A stretch of DNA of 64,000 nt, from the NCBI GenBank assembly GCA_002633005.1, contig NMRA01000652.1:142024-206023 (forward strand), written 5' to 3'. Every line of letters begins with the position of its first letter. The first letter of the stretch is position 1. Origin of the DNA: Phoronis australis. Taxonomy: Eukaryota; Phoronida; Phoronidae. Below are positions 15,501 to 53,105 of this stretch, piece after piece. A program made the position numbers and the translations under genes. The notes under the pieces were generated by a model that saw only the letters and a program-made list of their open reading frames with translations, did no database searches and was not told the origin of the DNA.

Positions 15501-16510
15501 GCTAGGGGCAGTATTAGTCCCTATGTCACACTCGGAAGGTTCCGGAAATCACAATACCTGTCGAAGTCTCGTAAAGTTCACAACCTCACCACTACATGAT
15601 ACCTTTCTCATTAGCTAGCTACTTTCTTGGCTACTGCCCGATCTTTGATATGAGTTATACATACATGGTCAATGAATGACCCCAATCGAGGATTGGGCAG
15701 TAGCCAATCACAGGGTAACTATCATGACAAGAGCACCACCTAGAGGCGAGATTATGACCCTCGAAAGACTTCAAAGATGTAATTACAGCTAAATAGAAAA
15801 CAGTCCATGTCCCTTTATTACACATGTGGTCAGTGTATAGAGTTATGTCCAAAAAGATTGAAATAAGCGCGCCTATGGCTATACTTATTCTTCTATAGGC
15901 ATGGGGCAGGCATTGTTAGACGGCACTGGTTGGATATAGCGGGTCTTTGATTTAAAGAACCAGTTTTGTTCACTGAATCAGGTGTTCTTTATTTTGTGAT
16001 TGCGTGGTTCTCTAAATCAATGACCACTATATCTGGCCAGTGCCATGGTGGACCAACTATTATAAGATTGGGTGGAGTTGAACGGATTGGAATATCATTT
16101 CTAAAGACGACACCAGAACGAAACCCTTCCGGCTCAGCTGTACTCTATACGCGGAAGGTATTTATATATCAGGGGTGTAACGATTAGGGTTAACTGATTT
16201 ATAAACTTCTAGCGCGCGAAGGACCTAAAGACGCCAAGACGAAAAGCGACAGGGAGTCAAACTCAAAGGCGTTATAAGTCGACCAGTGCCTTCAGCTCAT
16301 CGACCGGGAGGTTACCTCCTGTGACAGCGTGTTTTCCTTAGTGATTTTTGGCGTAGTGGATGAAAGTTCGTCATCGTTTGTCTTTTTTTCCTCTCCTTGT
16401 TTACACTTATAGTACCACGCGGCTCCAATTCCTACAGCAGCAACCCCTCCGAGAGCAAGAGCAACTTTCCATTTCGGGAAACTCTGCACGTTACTCTCAC
16501 TGTTCGCCAT
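3382..16510 (-). CDS. TOMM70: Mitochondrial import receptor subunit TOM70, 12 exons
   Basis: TOM70 is the outer mitochondrial membrane receptor that takes Hsp70/Hsp90-bound precursors, notably metabolite carriers, and passes them to the TOM pore. Coding exons on the minus strand: 16510-16316, 14308-14135, 13529-13403, 11991-11882, 10406-10138, 9898-9691, 9106-8972, 8560-8455, 7853-7735, 5456-5359, 4923-4801 and 3547-3382. All junctions are GT-AG and the phases close exactly, giving 609 codons, about the length of vertebrate TOM70. Residues 15-35 form an N-terminal membrane anchor, followed by a polar linker and then TPR repeats from residue about 66 to the end. Recognisable family blocks are the first TPR (exon 2), VTAVCILEGFQNQ (exon 4), FPRCGEGFVLYGQ (exon 9) and LLLQWKQDF (exon 11). 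Exon 5 carries an unusually acidic, lysine-rich insert between TPR blocks. The gene is head to head with ATP1A. Identification rests on family knowledge and is secure; the start is the first ATG before the anchor. Confidence 0.95.
4582..4792. repeat. 16-bp tandem array in TOMM70 intron 11
   Basis: About 13 copies of atgtacacttaacata with few variants. The array ends about 8 bp from the exon 11 donor, so in the transcript the intron opens almost directly into it. Confidence 0.9.
4801..4923 (-). CDS. TOMM70: TOMM70 exon 11
   Basis: Encodes TLLLQWKQDFQSAKSMIDKA and then IEVDDKCEFAYEMLGTLEVQ, strongly conserved TOM70 sequence (QWKQD, CEFAYE-hGThEVQ). The donor GCAGAT|GTAAGT runs within a few bases into the 16-bp tandem array at 4582-4792. 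Confidence 0.95.
5359..5456 (-). CDS. TOMM70: TOMM70 exon 10
   Basis: Encodes AQGDQYDFEAADRYFDKALE and then VEPDNANVWVHKG, a canonical TPR (DKALEhEPDNA). Ends in phase 2 at AAAGG|GTGAGA. It is separated from exon 9 by the largest TOMM70 intron outside intron 1 (about 2.3 kb). Confidence 0.94.
5993..6141. repeat. Fold-back repeat with internal 43-bp duplication
   Basis: tgcattctgggtatttcaaa plus aaggcctgcattatg occurs twice at a 43-bp offset (from 6063 and 6106). An inverted partner lies upstream (aataatgcagtccttatt at about 5993 and acccagaatgca at 6051), so the region can form a long hairpin. It looks like a small MITE that has duplicated one arm. Confidence 0.6.
7735..7853 (-). CDS. TOMM70: TOMM70 exon 9
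   Basis: Encodes EYRAAMMTRSPSQLKEAMKS and then FQETIARFPRCGEGFVLYGQ. FPRC-EG-h-LY-Q is a strong TOM70 signature near the substrate-binding pocket. Donor CAG|GTAGGA, phase 0. Confidence 0.95.
8455..8560 (-). CDS. TOMM70: TOMM70 exon 8
   Basis: Encodes INLLLERVDDALKDFEKSAT and then LNENFAVAHVQKCYT, the TPR after the HHRGQ block. The acceptor is ttttccag and the donor ACAG|GTGAGT, ending in phase 1. Confidence 0.93.
8972..9106 (-). CDS. TOMM70: TOMM70 exon 7
   Basis: Encodes VKSNALIKRGSLKIQEGDQT followed by SLEDFDAAALVDPENSDIYH and HRGQ. The NALIKRGS and DP-N-D-YHHRGQ signatures are diagnostic of TOM70 core TPRs. 45 codons, phase 0-0. Confidence 0.96.
9691..9898 (-). CDS. TOMM70: TOMM70 exon 6: start of core TPR domain
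   Basis: Encodes PYITARQMVTSQQYGDIVDY, then CTKEIETENSPFVAEAYLLR and GTFYIFLGLGYKAMEDFNTL. This matches the start of the preprotein-binding core domain (AEAhLLRGTFYhL). Donor CGG|GTATGC, phase 0. Confidence 0.94.
10138..10406 (-). CDS. TOMM70: TOMM70 exon 5: acidic linker
   Basis: Starts NRSPMLPSNYFVRSYFGSFA, aligning with the conserved PS-hh-SYF-SF segment of TOM70. It then runs into about 55 residues very rich in Glu, Asp and Lys, predicted disordered. The corresponding linker in vertebrates is also charged, but this sequence is lineage-specific. Ends in phase 2 (GCAGG|GTATGT). Confidence 0.92.
10998..11390 (+). repeat. Dispersed repeat, copy 1 (TOMM70 intron 4)
   Basis: Shares blocks such as tagcaggaactaaacgac, acctacttcata and caagcaatca with 12870-13095. 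This copy has about 165 extra bases in the middle. The family is not recognised. Confidence 0.65.
11535..11880. repeat. 66-74 bp minisatellite, five copies, in TOMM70 intron 4
   Basis: The anchor cctctcaca recurs at 11562, 11636, 11703, 11769 and 11835, a period of 66-74 bp. On the transcribed strand the units are rich in GGG runs and lie directly after the exon 4 donor. One unit contains a poly-C run (11591 onward). Confidence 0.85.
11882..11991 (-). CDS. TOMM70: TOMM70 exon 4
   Basis: Encodes DVTAVCILEGFQNQGSLVMA and then DRVLKALGKKRSQVEYK, the conserved block that ends the clamp domain in TOM70 proteins. The donor (AAG|GTAAGC) lies directly beside a five-copy minisatellite filling the start of the next intron. 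Confidence 0.95.
12870..13095 (+). repeat. Dispersed repeat, copy 2 (TOMM70 intron 3)
   Basis: Same orientation as the copy at 10998-11390 and lacking its central insert. The two copies lie in neighbouring introns of one gene. Confidence 0.65.
13148..13166. repeat. (AAT)n microsatellite
   Basis: Short run of aat triplets in TOMM70 intron 3. Confidence 0.8.
13403..13529 (-). CDS. TOMM70: TOMM70 exon 3: clamp TPRs continued
   Basis: Encodes KNYAEVIQDCSKALDYNKKY and then YIKAIHRRARALEHQGNLAESLE. The KA-hRRA pattern supplies the lysine and arginine expected in a carboxylate clamp that binds the EEVD tail of Hsp70/Hsp90. Ends in phase 1 (GAAG|GTGGGA) and completes an Asp codon with exon 4. Confidence 0.95.
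14135..14308 (-). CDS. TOMM70: TOMM70 exon 2: first TPR
   Basis: Encodes residues 66-123, beginning TELQAAQNIKNKGNKFF and containing YDKAISCYSEAI and FYQNRAAAYEQL, the classic first tetratricopeptide repeat of the Hsp70/Hsp90 clamp (GNK, then NRAAAY). The acceptor follows a T-rich tract ending tttttag, and the donor reads TTG|GTAATG. Phase 0 at both ends. Confidence 0.95.
15628..15706. repeat. Inverted repeat in TOMM70 intron 1
   Basis: tggctactgcccgatc (15628-15643) and gattgggcagtagcca (15691-15706) pair over 16 bp with one mismatch, with a 47-bp loop. Confidence 0.6.
15921..16045. repeat. Imperfect palindrome, about 42-bp arms
   Basis: The left arm from 15921 (cggcactggttggatatagc onward) pairs imperfectly with the right arm ending about 16044 (ctatatctggccagtgcc). 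MITE-like; no flanking duplication was confirmed. Confidence 0.5.
16316..16510 (-). CDS. TOMM70: TOMM70 exon 1: membrane anchor
   Basis: Encodes residues 1-65. After about 14 polar residues comes a hydrophobic stretch, VALALGGVAAVGIGAAWYY, followed by KCKQGEEKK: a signal-anchor that leaves the C-terminal domain in the cytosol. The ATG has A at -3 and G at +4. The donor after codon 65 reads GAG|GTAACC (phase 0). Confidence 0.93.
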
Positions 16511-16622
16511 CTTCCGGGAATATCCTCACACGGCACTTTGGAGAGGAGTTCAATGACGTCATTTTTGATTGACACTAGCACGTGATCACGCAGGATTCAG
16601 CTTTGGCTCCTCCTCTAGCAAG
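16511..16622. promoter_or_regulatory. Shared bidirectional TOMM70/ATP1A promoter
   Basis: The two start codons are 112 bp apart on opposite strands, so both 5' UTRs and core promoters must lie in or overlap this segment. Visible sites are a perfect CRE palindrome TGACGTCA at 16554-16561, an E-box CACGTG at 16579-16584, and an ETS-like TTCCGG at 16512-16517 just before the TOMM70 ATG. No TATA box is seen. Each ATG lies inside AAGATGGCG, which resembles the YY1 motif found around start codons of housekeeping genes. The head-to-head layout is seen directly; factor binding is inference. Confidence 0.8.
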
Positions 16623-44709
<28,087 letters not shown>

Positions 44710-45675
44710 CGACGCCTCACCTTGCTCCCATCTGGCTCCCACCGTTTCCTTCCTCCTCGGGACGCCCCCCTCTCAGGAATTTTCCCGGACTAAGACTTTG
44801 AGCGGGGAGCAGCTGATGGGGGCTTAGCACACACCGAGGTAGCATTTTAGTAGGTCAATACTTGTATAGTACACGCGGCACACATCTCTGTGAAAGGTGT
44901 AGACATGCATTTTATCCCATGCCCCTTTAATTGAGCGACTTGATTGATTAGGTAATATTTAGTGATAATAATTATAATATCAGTAATTTTATGGGTTGTG
45001 CAGCCTGTGTTCAGTTTTTCATACTATGACGTTGTATTGATATTATTGTTATTATCGTTTACTGACTGCATTTTTACTAATAGCCTGGGCGCTACTACTA
45101 TAAACCTGGTCTCTGTTCAGTTTTGTCTAGTAGTCAGGCATGTACCCTAAGCTAACATGCTGTGACACTGGCGACAGATTTTGTAGCTGCTTACTGAGTA
45201 GTTCAAACGCAAATTTTCAATTAAATGTCCCTAAGCTATTCAAAAGGTAGGAGGTTGATTCAGTTGATTTTGACATTGTTGTCTAAAATATAGCTGCTAG
45301 TGGAGCAAGTAAATACTCTCTATTTGTATTGAATAGCTGTGTATAGTTTTAATGACAGTTTGTAATGTAATCGAGCAAGTCAGTGTATAGTAGTACCTAG
45401 CGCACTGTTTTGGTGTCTAGAGATTCTTTGTGTACATTCCACCGTTGTTCTATTAGGTTCTACACGCTAAACTTTTTCGTAGAACCTCTAGTGTCTGACG
45501 CTGTGCCAACTGGTCGTGCGCGTCGTGCGGTCGTAGGTATCCAAGGAAAGTGTGATTTTTGGTTTTCTCGGGTCAAATTAGTTGTGCACACAATATATTG
45601 CAAAAGGGAGTGAGTTTGAAAATTGTTGAACCCAACCATGGATCGTAAAATAAATTCTCTGTGTGTTTTATTGAA
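44710..45675 (+). other. ATP1A: ATP1A 3' UTR
   Basis: No coding potential follows the stop. A canonical AATAAA at 45649-45654 is followed by a GT-rich tract, so the main transcript probably ends near 45670-45680. A second AATAAA at 46184-46189 could give a longer form. Confidence 0.6.
45649..45654 (+). terminator. ATP1A polyadenylation signal
   Basis: AATAAA, followed 10-20 bases later by tgtgtgttttattg, the expected GU-rich downstream element. It is the first canonical signal after the stop codon. Confidence 0.6.
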
Positions 45676-46071
45676 ACTTCTGTCCTAGTTTCTTCTTCAG
45701 ATTTAATGCACGTATTCTTATAAGGAAGTCTTTGATGAATTTTGTCAACCATGTGATTGTGAGTACGGTTGCAGCGTGTTGGGCAAAAAAGGAACAGTGT
45801 CCCCGCCATTAAGATTGTGTGGTAATCGAAGGCTTGAAGGTTTATTAATTCTCTTAGCTCTGGTGTAGATGAGTCGAGAGTCGAATACCTTATTTACACA
45901 ATTAAAGTCTTTGTGTAGAAGAAACACCGAGGCAGTATTCCTTTTTTGTCCTGACAAAATTGTACATAAGACTAGCACGAGAGCATTGAGTTTCCATGAC
46001 CTAAGCATCCATCGGAATTAATGTCTGTTAGTGGTGTTAGGTTGGGGATTCTCTTGATGCCTTGTCCTTAT

Positions 46072-46090
46072 ATATAGATATATATATGTA
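46072..46090. repeat. (TA)n microsatellite
   Basis: Short tatata-rich run downstream of the ATP1A 3' UTR. Confidence 0.7.
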
Positions 46091-46199
46091 TACTACAAAG
46101 AGGATTGTTTGTTGAATGTGTTTAATCAATGGGTTGTCTATTGTAGATCTTGTCTGAGTGCAGTTTATTATATCTTCCTGGCCAATAAAATGAGTTTTA

Positions 46200-49100
46200 G
46201 GATTAAGAATGTTTTGATACTTGCATGTATTTTCACTGGGTACTTGCGGTCAATTTTAAAAATCTTGAAGCACCAAAAAATGTTGCCTTTGTTGTCCAAG
46301 GCGCTAGAAAACTCCAGAAAAAGTTTAAATTTTAATAGGCTTGTCAAATAGCTGTCACCAAGTGCAGGGATGTTTTAATGGCCGTTTACACCTTTGTAGA
46401 TAGGTCTTGACTGTAAGATTTTCCACAATTTTGTATACAGGCTTCATAGAAGGGAATGTTTCTTCCAAACAATGCAAAGTATAAACTAGCTTTCGGGAAC
46501 AGTGGATTCCCTCGAATTCTTCATCACCTTTACATCTCTGATTAAGTTAAAAAACGTGGGTGAATACATTCACTGTTATGTCACAAAATTGCGCTGTCAA
46601 TATCATTTAAGGATATCACATGAGCTACCCCTATGGTGTGCAGCGAATTCTGGATAAATACTGGAAGAAATGGCATCACTTAAGAATGATGGGGTACACG
46701 GAACATTGTGCGTGGAACGTTGCTAAAGAGCTGTTTCACAGCCCCTCTTTGAAAATGTTATTTTGTATAGTTTTTAAGCAATAGAGGTATCAGATTCTTT
46801 ATTGAAACCTAAAGCACTTTGCTAGAAACACTCAAAATGTTCATATTTTCATCGTTATGAAATCATCCAGAACGATGCATTTGTGTTATACAAAAAAGTG
46901 GTCTTTGCTGTCGCCTATCTTTCGATTCGGTCAAAACTGTTTTTTAGGCCGTGTCGTGCTTGGCTTGAAGATGTTGCATGATTTTCACGTCTCCTCGTGA
47001 TTAGTTGATAGTGCCAGGTTTATAGGGCCCCGTATGAGAGGAGGTCCCTCAATATGAAGACATGCTGCCCAAGTGCTCAAATATGAAAATCTTCATTTAT
47101 AAACACCCTCTATCCGTCATCGGTCATTTTCCCAACTAAAAGTTGTGCGATTTCACACTTTCCAGGACCTTGCTGCGGTCGTTGTTTTAGAGTTCTCTCC
47201 GAAAATGAGGGATGTTTCATCGAAGTTGTATCGATATTTACTCGTTTTTGTTCGTTTTCGCAATGAATATCGGCCAGCTGTTACATCGTGTATCCGTGTA
47301 CACGAGTGTGAGGGACAACCGAGAAACTTCGAATCCAAGGGAACCCAATGTCAATATCGTGCGTTTATTTTCCTGCTCTTTGGACGCCACATAAGTGTTA
47401 AATTAGAGGACAATACGGTTGAAATGTGGCCAGTTAATACTAGTTTTCATTTCGTGTCCGAGTGAGTCTAACAAATGGTGCAGTCGAAACCTGGTTGGAC
47501 ACAATGACTCGTGCTGTACTAGCTTTGGTGCAGAGGTTGACCGTCTGTTTATGGAAGTTTATTTTGCAATCAGTTTGTGCACCCAAGAGTTGAACAGAAT
47601 TGTCACATGCAATAACGATGGGGAGCAAAAACAGATTTTTGGGGAATCACTGAGTGTGTCCCTGAAGAATGAGAACTTCATTCATAGGGTAATCAAAGTG
47701 CGAAGTATTGTCACCTACAGTAATCGTAGTGCGCAAAAAGTATTACCACCTGTGTTTCCACTTGCCTTCGAGGGAATAAGAATATAAAACATTGAATAGT
47801 GTGCCATGCATGAAATTGAATGTGTTTCACTTCACGAGCATAGGGCCGGAGGCTAGGATGAGTAGCTCACACGAAGAGTCGAGTCACCCCCGGCCGGCCC
47901 TGGCTCTTAAGTCAGATAAGGATTTAATATCAACGGGTGATGACGGTATTTATGAGTCAGTAGGTGGCACAACTTGTACTGCGCACGAGAACTTGCGCTA
48001 GTCGACGTCACGCAGATTGGTGTGAGAAGTGAGAGTCATTTTGTTAGAAATTCTCTGACATAAGCTGTTATAACAGATACAGTTCGTAGTCGTAGTGTTT
48101 ATTTCGATATCAAACCCGGTTTTGGAACACCTAGCTCCAGCACACTATCTAAATCATTTTGGCAGTTTTGAAAACACTCATTGTGTCCCTAGGAGAGTTG
48201 AGACAACTGGTAAGGGGATAGTTGAGCCGTGGCTCATTTTGACTCTCATATTTGCTAGTTTGTAATTTAAGTTGGCCGACGTACAAAGCTGTAGGAAGCC
48301 GTCAGCTCAACTCTCCTTGACGGGATGCTCAACCAAGCCCCACATCAGAGTTGAGCCACTTGACTATTTTTATAGTTCTATACTCTATAGTTTTGTACAC
48401 ATTTGGCTAAATACATCGACAAGTCGATACAGTCCAACATTAACCTTGGTGTAGTAAATGATGCGACCAGTCTACAGCTGCACTAGTTCATTTTAAGGCA
48501 ATAGACGTCAGCACCGTACGGATGCAGTGGCGGAACGTTTCTCGATGCATACATTTAGGTGCATTCCCCATTCCCCTCCTCATACACAAAAACGAAACAG
48601 GTAATTAAAAACTTCATTGTGGCGACCAGCTTTGCAACGACCGGCGATTTGTAACTGCTGCCGACACTGGTGTCGATCGGTTGGAGGTTGCACTGGTGTC
48701 GTCCTCCGGTCACGAAATGGTATATCAGGTACATTTCATATCAGTCTAAAGGTAAGAACCTCCAAGAAAATCAAATGCTTCTTGAGAAAAGCTAAGCAAA
48801 TAAATAGGTCGGCACTTATGATTCCAAGTGCCACTGTAATGTGGCTGAAGAAAAACATTGTTTTAATATTACGTATGTGAATGGAAGGCTCATAACCCAT
48901 TTTTTGATGTTTCTGATTCTTTACCTGTGCTTACTTTTAGATAATTTGACAAGACGGGGTTACAAATTTATCAAAAATTGATGACTGAAATATTCCTCCA
49001 AAGACTTTTGCAATCAAAACTTAGGGCGGGAAATTTGCATACCACCAAAATTTACATTGACAACAATAGGGTTAAAATATCTCCGTTATGGCCAACGCCT

Positions 49101-49390
49101 TAAATAAAGCTTAAGGGAAAGGGAAATGACATTGGTGAATCTACACAGGGGGTCGGTGCTTACGTACTTGAACCCCGCCCCCTTGTGCAGAAATACTTGA
49201 AGTAGATCACTACAGGCCATGTTTTAACGTGTATTAAAATACGTACACCTATTGTCAACACCCATCAGTGACAATTCGTAAGTCAACAGTAGCGTGTACT
49301 ATCGGATAGAAGTGAACAGGTTATCTCTGCTTGTAGCCAGATGCGGCATTTTCAGACGAAAACAAGGTGGCTTCGTTTTATCAGAGAAGA
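46200..49390. other. Intergenic, no gene recognised
   Basis: Contains several open frames of 60-122 codons on both strands (for example 47145-47465 and 47419-47787). None resembles a known family or sits in convincing splice context. Confidence 0.5.
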
Positions 49391-49560
49391 CGGTGTGGCG
49401 CAGTGCTTTGAGCTTCAGACTTCCGTTTGTAAGATTCGGGTTCAAATCTTGATTTAATTGGCAGACAGTCGAGCATTGCACAAAAGTTTGCCTCCCGAGA
49501 CAGTGCAGGTGTCAGGATTAAATCGTAGCAACTGGCATAGGCGAGGGGCCGAGGTTAGTC
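49390..49560 (+). mobile_element. tRNA-derived SINE fragment
   Basis: An A-box-like tggcgcagtgc at 49396-49406 and a B-box-like gggttcaaatct at 49438-49449 stand at the spacing of an internal RNA polymerase III promoter. The arms do not fold into a full tRNA, so this is a SINE head and not a tRNA gene. The 3' limit is uncertain. Confidence 0.55.
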
Positions 49561-51790
49561 GAGAAAAGAAAGACAGCGAAACAAGTATTTTAGAGAACAT
49601 TCAAGAGAATATTTGTCAAAGCAGTGCTTGATTTCCCATTTTAGGACCTTATCTATTGTTATTGAGAGGCCGATTTAAAGCATAATGAATTTTCCGGGTT
49701 TAAAATTCAAGAAAATAGGGAATGCAAAACTTTATTTATCTTGCTGGAGTCATCTGTCGCGTTCTTTTTTCTTCGTTTTCTTTCCTCAAAAATTGTATGT
49801 TATTTGATAAAAATTTGAGAACCTGAAGGATTTTACCAATTGCTGCTCATTTCCTGTTTTTGAAATTATAGATCCTTGCACATTTATGGGCCCAGCCCTT
49901 AGAGAGGGCCCCTTCATGTTTTTATTGATAACTTCTTTGGAGGTAAGACCCAATGATGGATTCAATTGCCGTTGTTTTCTCGTTTGTGTGAAATTGAACA
50001 ACGTTGTATGTTAAGGAAGGTCTCTCCTTCAACCGGGTAAGAGTGTTTCTCAATAATAAGTTCCAACTTAGAGACCAATCGTATATAACAACAGCTCCGT
50101 CGACACACAAACTTACCCTTGAGCAAGTTACTCCTGGAACTTGTCGCTAGGTTGGGGTTGTGTGAACTCTATTTAAACCAGTACAACTTGCCCCACTTGT
50201 GACAACCTTTACTGGGGAAAGGTATTACCCATTTTCTAGACTAATTTTCGCCACTTCTAATCGCAGTGTGACCGCAATCCTGTGGAAGTAATTATCAGCT
50301 TCGGTCACATAACAGATTCTCATCAGTTGTTCATTGTCATAAACGGAGCAACTTTTACGCCTTACTCCAGCGAACAATCGGATTTTTGTACGTGGATGCG
50401 CCACTTAAAATTGGGATAAGTTGCACTCCATTGCAAATTGTTCAAGAGTAGGCTGTGTGTGGTTTACCCGACGGAACTGGTAAAGTCTCAGAGCAGAATG
50501 TGAACAAGGCATTCGGAATCAGTGTCCGAAGTACTGCAAAACAATAATGTTATCTCGTGACCAATGCAACTAGACTGCCTAACACAGTACGTATAACACA
50601 TTTTAATTGTAAAAAGTGGATTTCACTTGGTGGCAGTAACTAAAAAATGGTCCATCCTACAAATGCGTGTATATTTACTTCGTAACTCAACAGTTGCGTG
50701 TACTGTCGTACGAAGTTAGATCTTGTCAGATTATTTCTACATGCGATATTTTTCGAAGAATGCAAAACCGGTCATTTTCTTTCTGCTTATACCCAAACAC
50801 GGAGATCTGGAAATAAACCTATGAAATCTATCTAGCCTGTCTTAAAACATGTCCTTATTGCGATATGGATTTCTTTCTTTCACACAATTGAATTGTGAGA
50901 TCGACTACGATTAAATTAATGTGGTTCAATCTAGGAAGGGTTGGCCAAGATTCGTTGACACATCTTTATTTGCATATGCTCTGAACCATTTGTTAACAGA
51001 TAAGGGTCAATTTCAATCATGATAAGAAAATGTTGCTTAAAATGCATTTTTGTAACTGATTAACCTCACGGATCATCAAACAGGAGTTTGTTCATTCCAG
51101 GACAAAGCCCAGTGGCACGAACTTGGGGTTGCGGTCGGTGGGGATAAAGAGCATCTTTTGGCAATCCATCGGCGAGCTCCAGTGGAAACAAATCATCCCC
51201 AAACTGTGAACGATGAACCACTTTGAAGACTAGTCGTCGTACATCATCCTGCACTGCGCTGGCAACGACATCGGTCACACCAAATCGCATGAGCTACGCA
51301 CCACTCACAAGTTATGCACTTCCTGAGATTACAACAAATTTCTAAACAGTACAATTGTTTGGTCCGCAATACTACCACGATTACAATGACGAAGAGGTAA
51401 CATGAAAGTCGTGAACAACGCAAGGGCTAGAATCAACTCCATGGCGGCTAAGACTGCTCTCACTCATTTTGGGTGCTACATCAGGCACCCTGACATACAG
51501 CAGACACCACGTTGTTGTTCGAGCCACCTGTCGCCTGGACACGATATTTTTCCCAATGCTATAAAGGGTGTCTTAGAGCAATTCACTGCTGGCGGACATA
51601 AGGTGTATGGTCAATAGCTCTCTCACTTATGCTTAGGTAAGAGTCTTCTAAATGGTACTTTGTTTGAGGTATGTCACCATATTATAATCTATTGTGTAAC
51701 TGCCCCTGTACTTTTTCGCTCATCCCCTACCACTCCTATTAGTCTCTGAGTACAAGAATCACGGCGGTGGATTATTCATTCACGAACAAC
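49561..51790. other. Intergenic, no gene recognised
   Basis: Two short frames, 51290-51066 (minus) and 51402-51617 (plus), have a more protein-like composition than their surroundings but match no family I recognise and lack clear gene context. Confidence 0.45.
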
Positions 51791-51791
51791 C

Positions 51792-52260
51792 CATTTAGCA
51801 CAAACTGAGCCACAACACCAAGTTGCTTACAATATCTCTTTTTATCATTCCGGCTGGTCTGCTCAATCAGCTTGTCCGGAACCTGTTTTACCAGGTTAAT
51901 TTTTATAGCCCAGTTGGCTGTTTGGTGTGCCCTCTTGGTACTTTATGTGATATTTGTCCATTTGGCAGTTTGTATCCATTTGATACTTATCATTGAATAT
52001 GTGGTCAGTTTGCTCCATCCACTTGGTAGGCATTTGACCAATACCCATTTGGTATTACGTACCCAATTGGTACTATACTAACCTCTGCGACTCTTTATCC
52101 GATACTCAATTACACATTGGATTTTGTGAATGTGTATGCTTTCTTTTGTAATTAAGGAACCCATCTGGTACCTTCTGTAATATGATTAATTGCGAAAGCC
52201 ATGGCCCTGAAATTCTCAAAACAACTTAATATATATAATTATACATTATTTCTGTGTTGT
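51792..52260 (+). repeat. Segmental duplication, copy A
   Basis: About 470 bp collinear with 52665-53105: gagccacaacaccacgtt-like start, cagcttgtccggaa, atagcccagttgg, and attaattg near the end. Internally it repeats words like ccatttggtact. Confidence 0.8.
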
Positions 52261-52664
52261 TTTTATTTGTCCCCAAAAATGAGATTGATGGCACTCTGAC
52301 ATGAATCCTATTATTTCAGCAAATACTGTTTTACAACTCTTGAGGCTTCACATACAATAAATACTTATTTCCGGTTGTTCTTTCTCTGTAGCTTACGATT
52401 GGCCCAGCGTCTACGAACAATATAGTCACTCGTAAGTTTTTCCCATTTACGCAATTTTATACCTATCCCACTCATCTTACCCTATGTTGTAAAAAAATTG
52501 GTGCTGGTTATTGCTTTTATTACAGCCACTGCTGGTACCTCCTTCAAGCCCAAAGTGTGCTGCCGTCAAGTAAGAAAAGACTCCATTGGCTAGCGACCAT
52601 AACTTCGCTCGAGTTTCCATCACCGCAAATTGCGTTTCTCTATCCTAGTCACAGCTCTCAGGAC

Positions 52665-53105
52665 AATGGGCACAAAATGAGCCACAACACCACGTTCATT
52701 TCAAGATCTCTTTTTATCACTCTACTTGGTCTGCTCATTCAGCTTGTCCGGAATCTGCTTTGCCAGGTTGTTATAGCCCAGTTGGATGTTTGGCGTATCC
52801 ACTTGGTACTTTATATGATATTTTCCCATTTGTCAGTTTGTATCCATTTGGTATTTATTATTGAGTATTCCGTTTTCCTCGACCCACTTAGTAGGCAATC
52901 AGCCAATACCCATTTTAGTATTATACACCCATTTGGTACTACACAAACATGTCCCACTTTGTATGCGATACTAAGTTATATATTGGGTATTTTAAATGCT
53001 TATGTTATCTCTTGTAATTAAAACACCCATCTGGTATCTTCTGTAAAAGGATTAATTGTAGAGCCCTGACTGAAATTACCAATACAATTTAAAATACATA
53101 TTACT
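52665..53105 (+). repeat. Segmental duplication, copy B
   Basis: Direct repeat of copy A at an offset of about 870 bp. An open frame of 154 codons (52557-53021) crosses it, but the paired copy is closed in that frame and the composition is repeat-like, so it is probably not coding. Confidence 0.8.

Noticed and set aside
47792-48001. A possible small gene with MSSSHEESSHPRPALALK
   Set aside because: Composition is protein-like, but there is no family, no splice context and no second exon that I could connect.
49396-49449. A true tRNA gene
   Set aside because: A-box and B-box-like words are present, but acceptor and anticodon arms do not pair convincingly; a SINE fits better.
51066-51617. Two facing short frames that look protein-like
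   Set aside because: Under 75 codons each, no recognised domain and no transcript signals.
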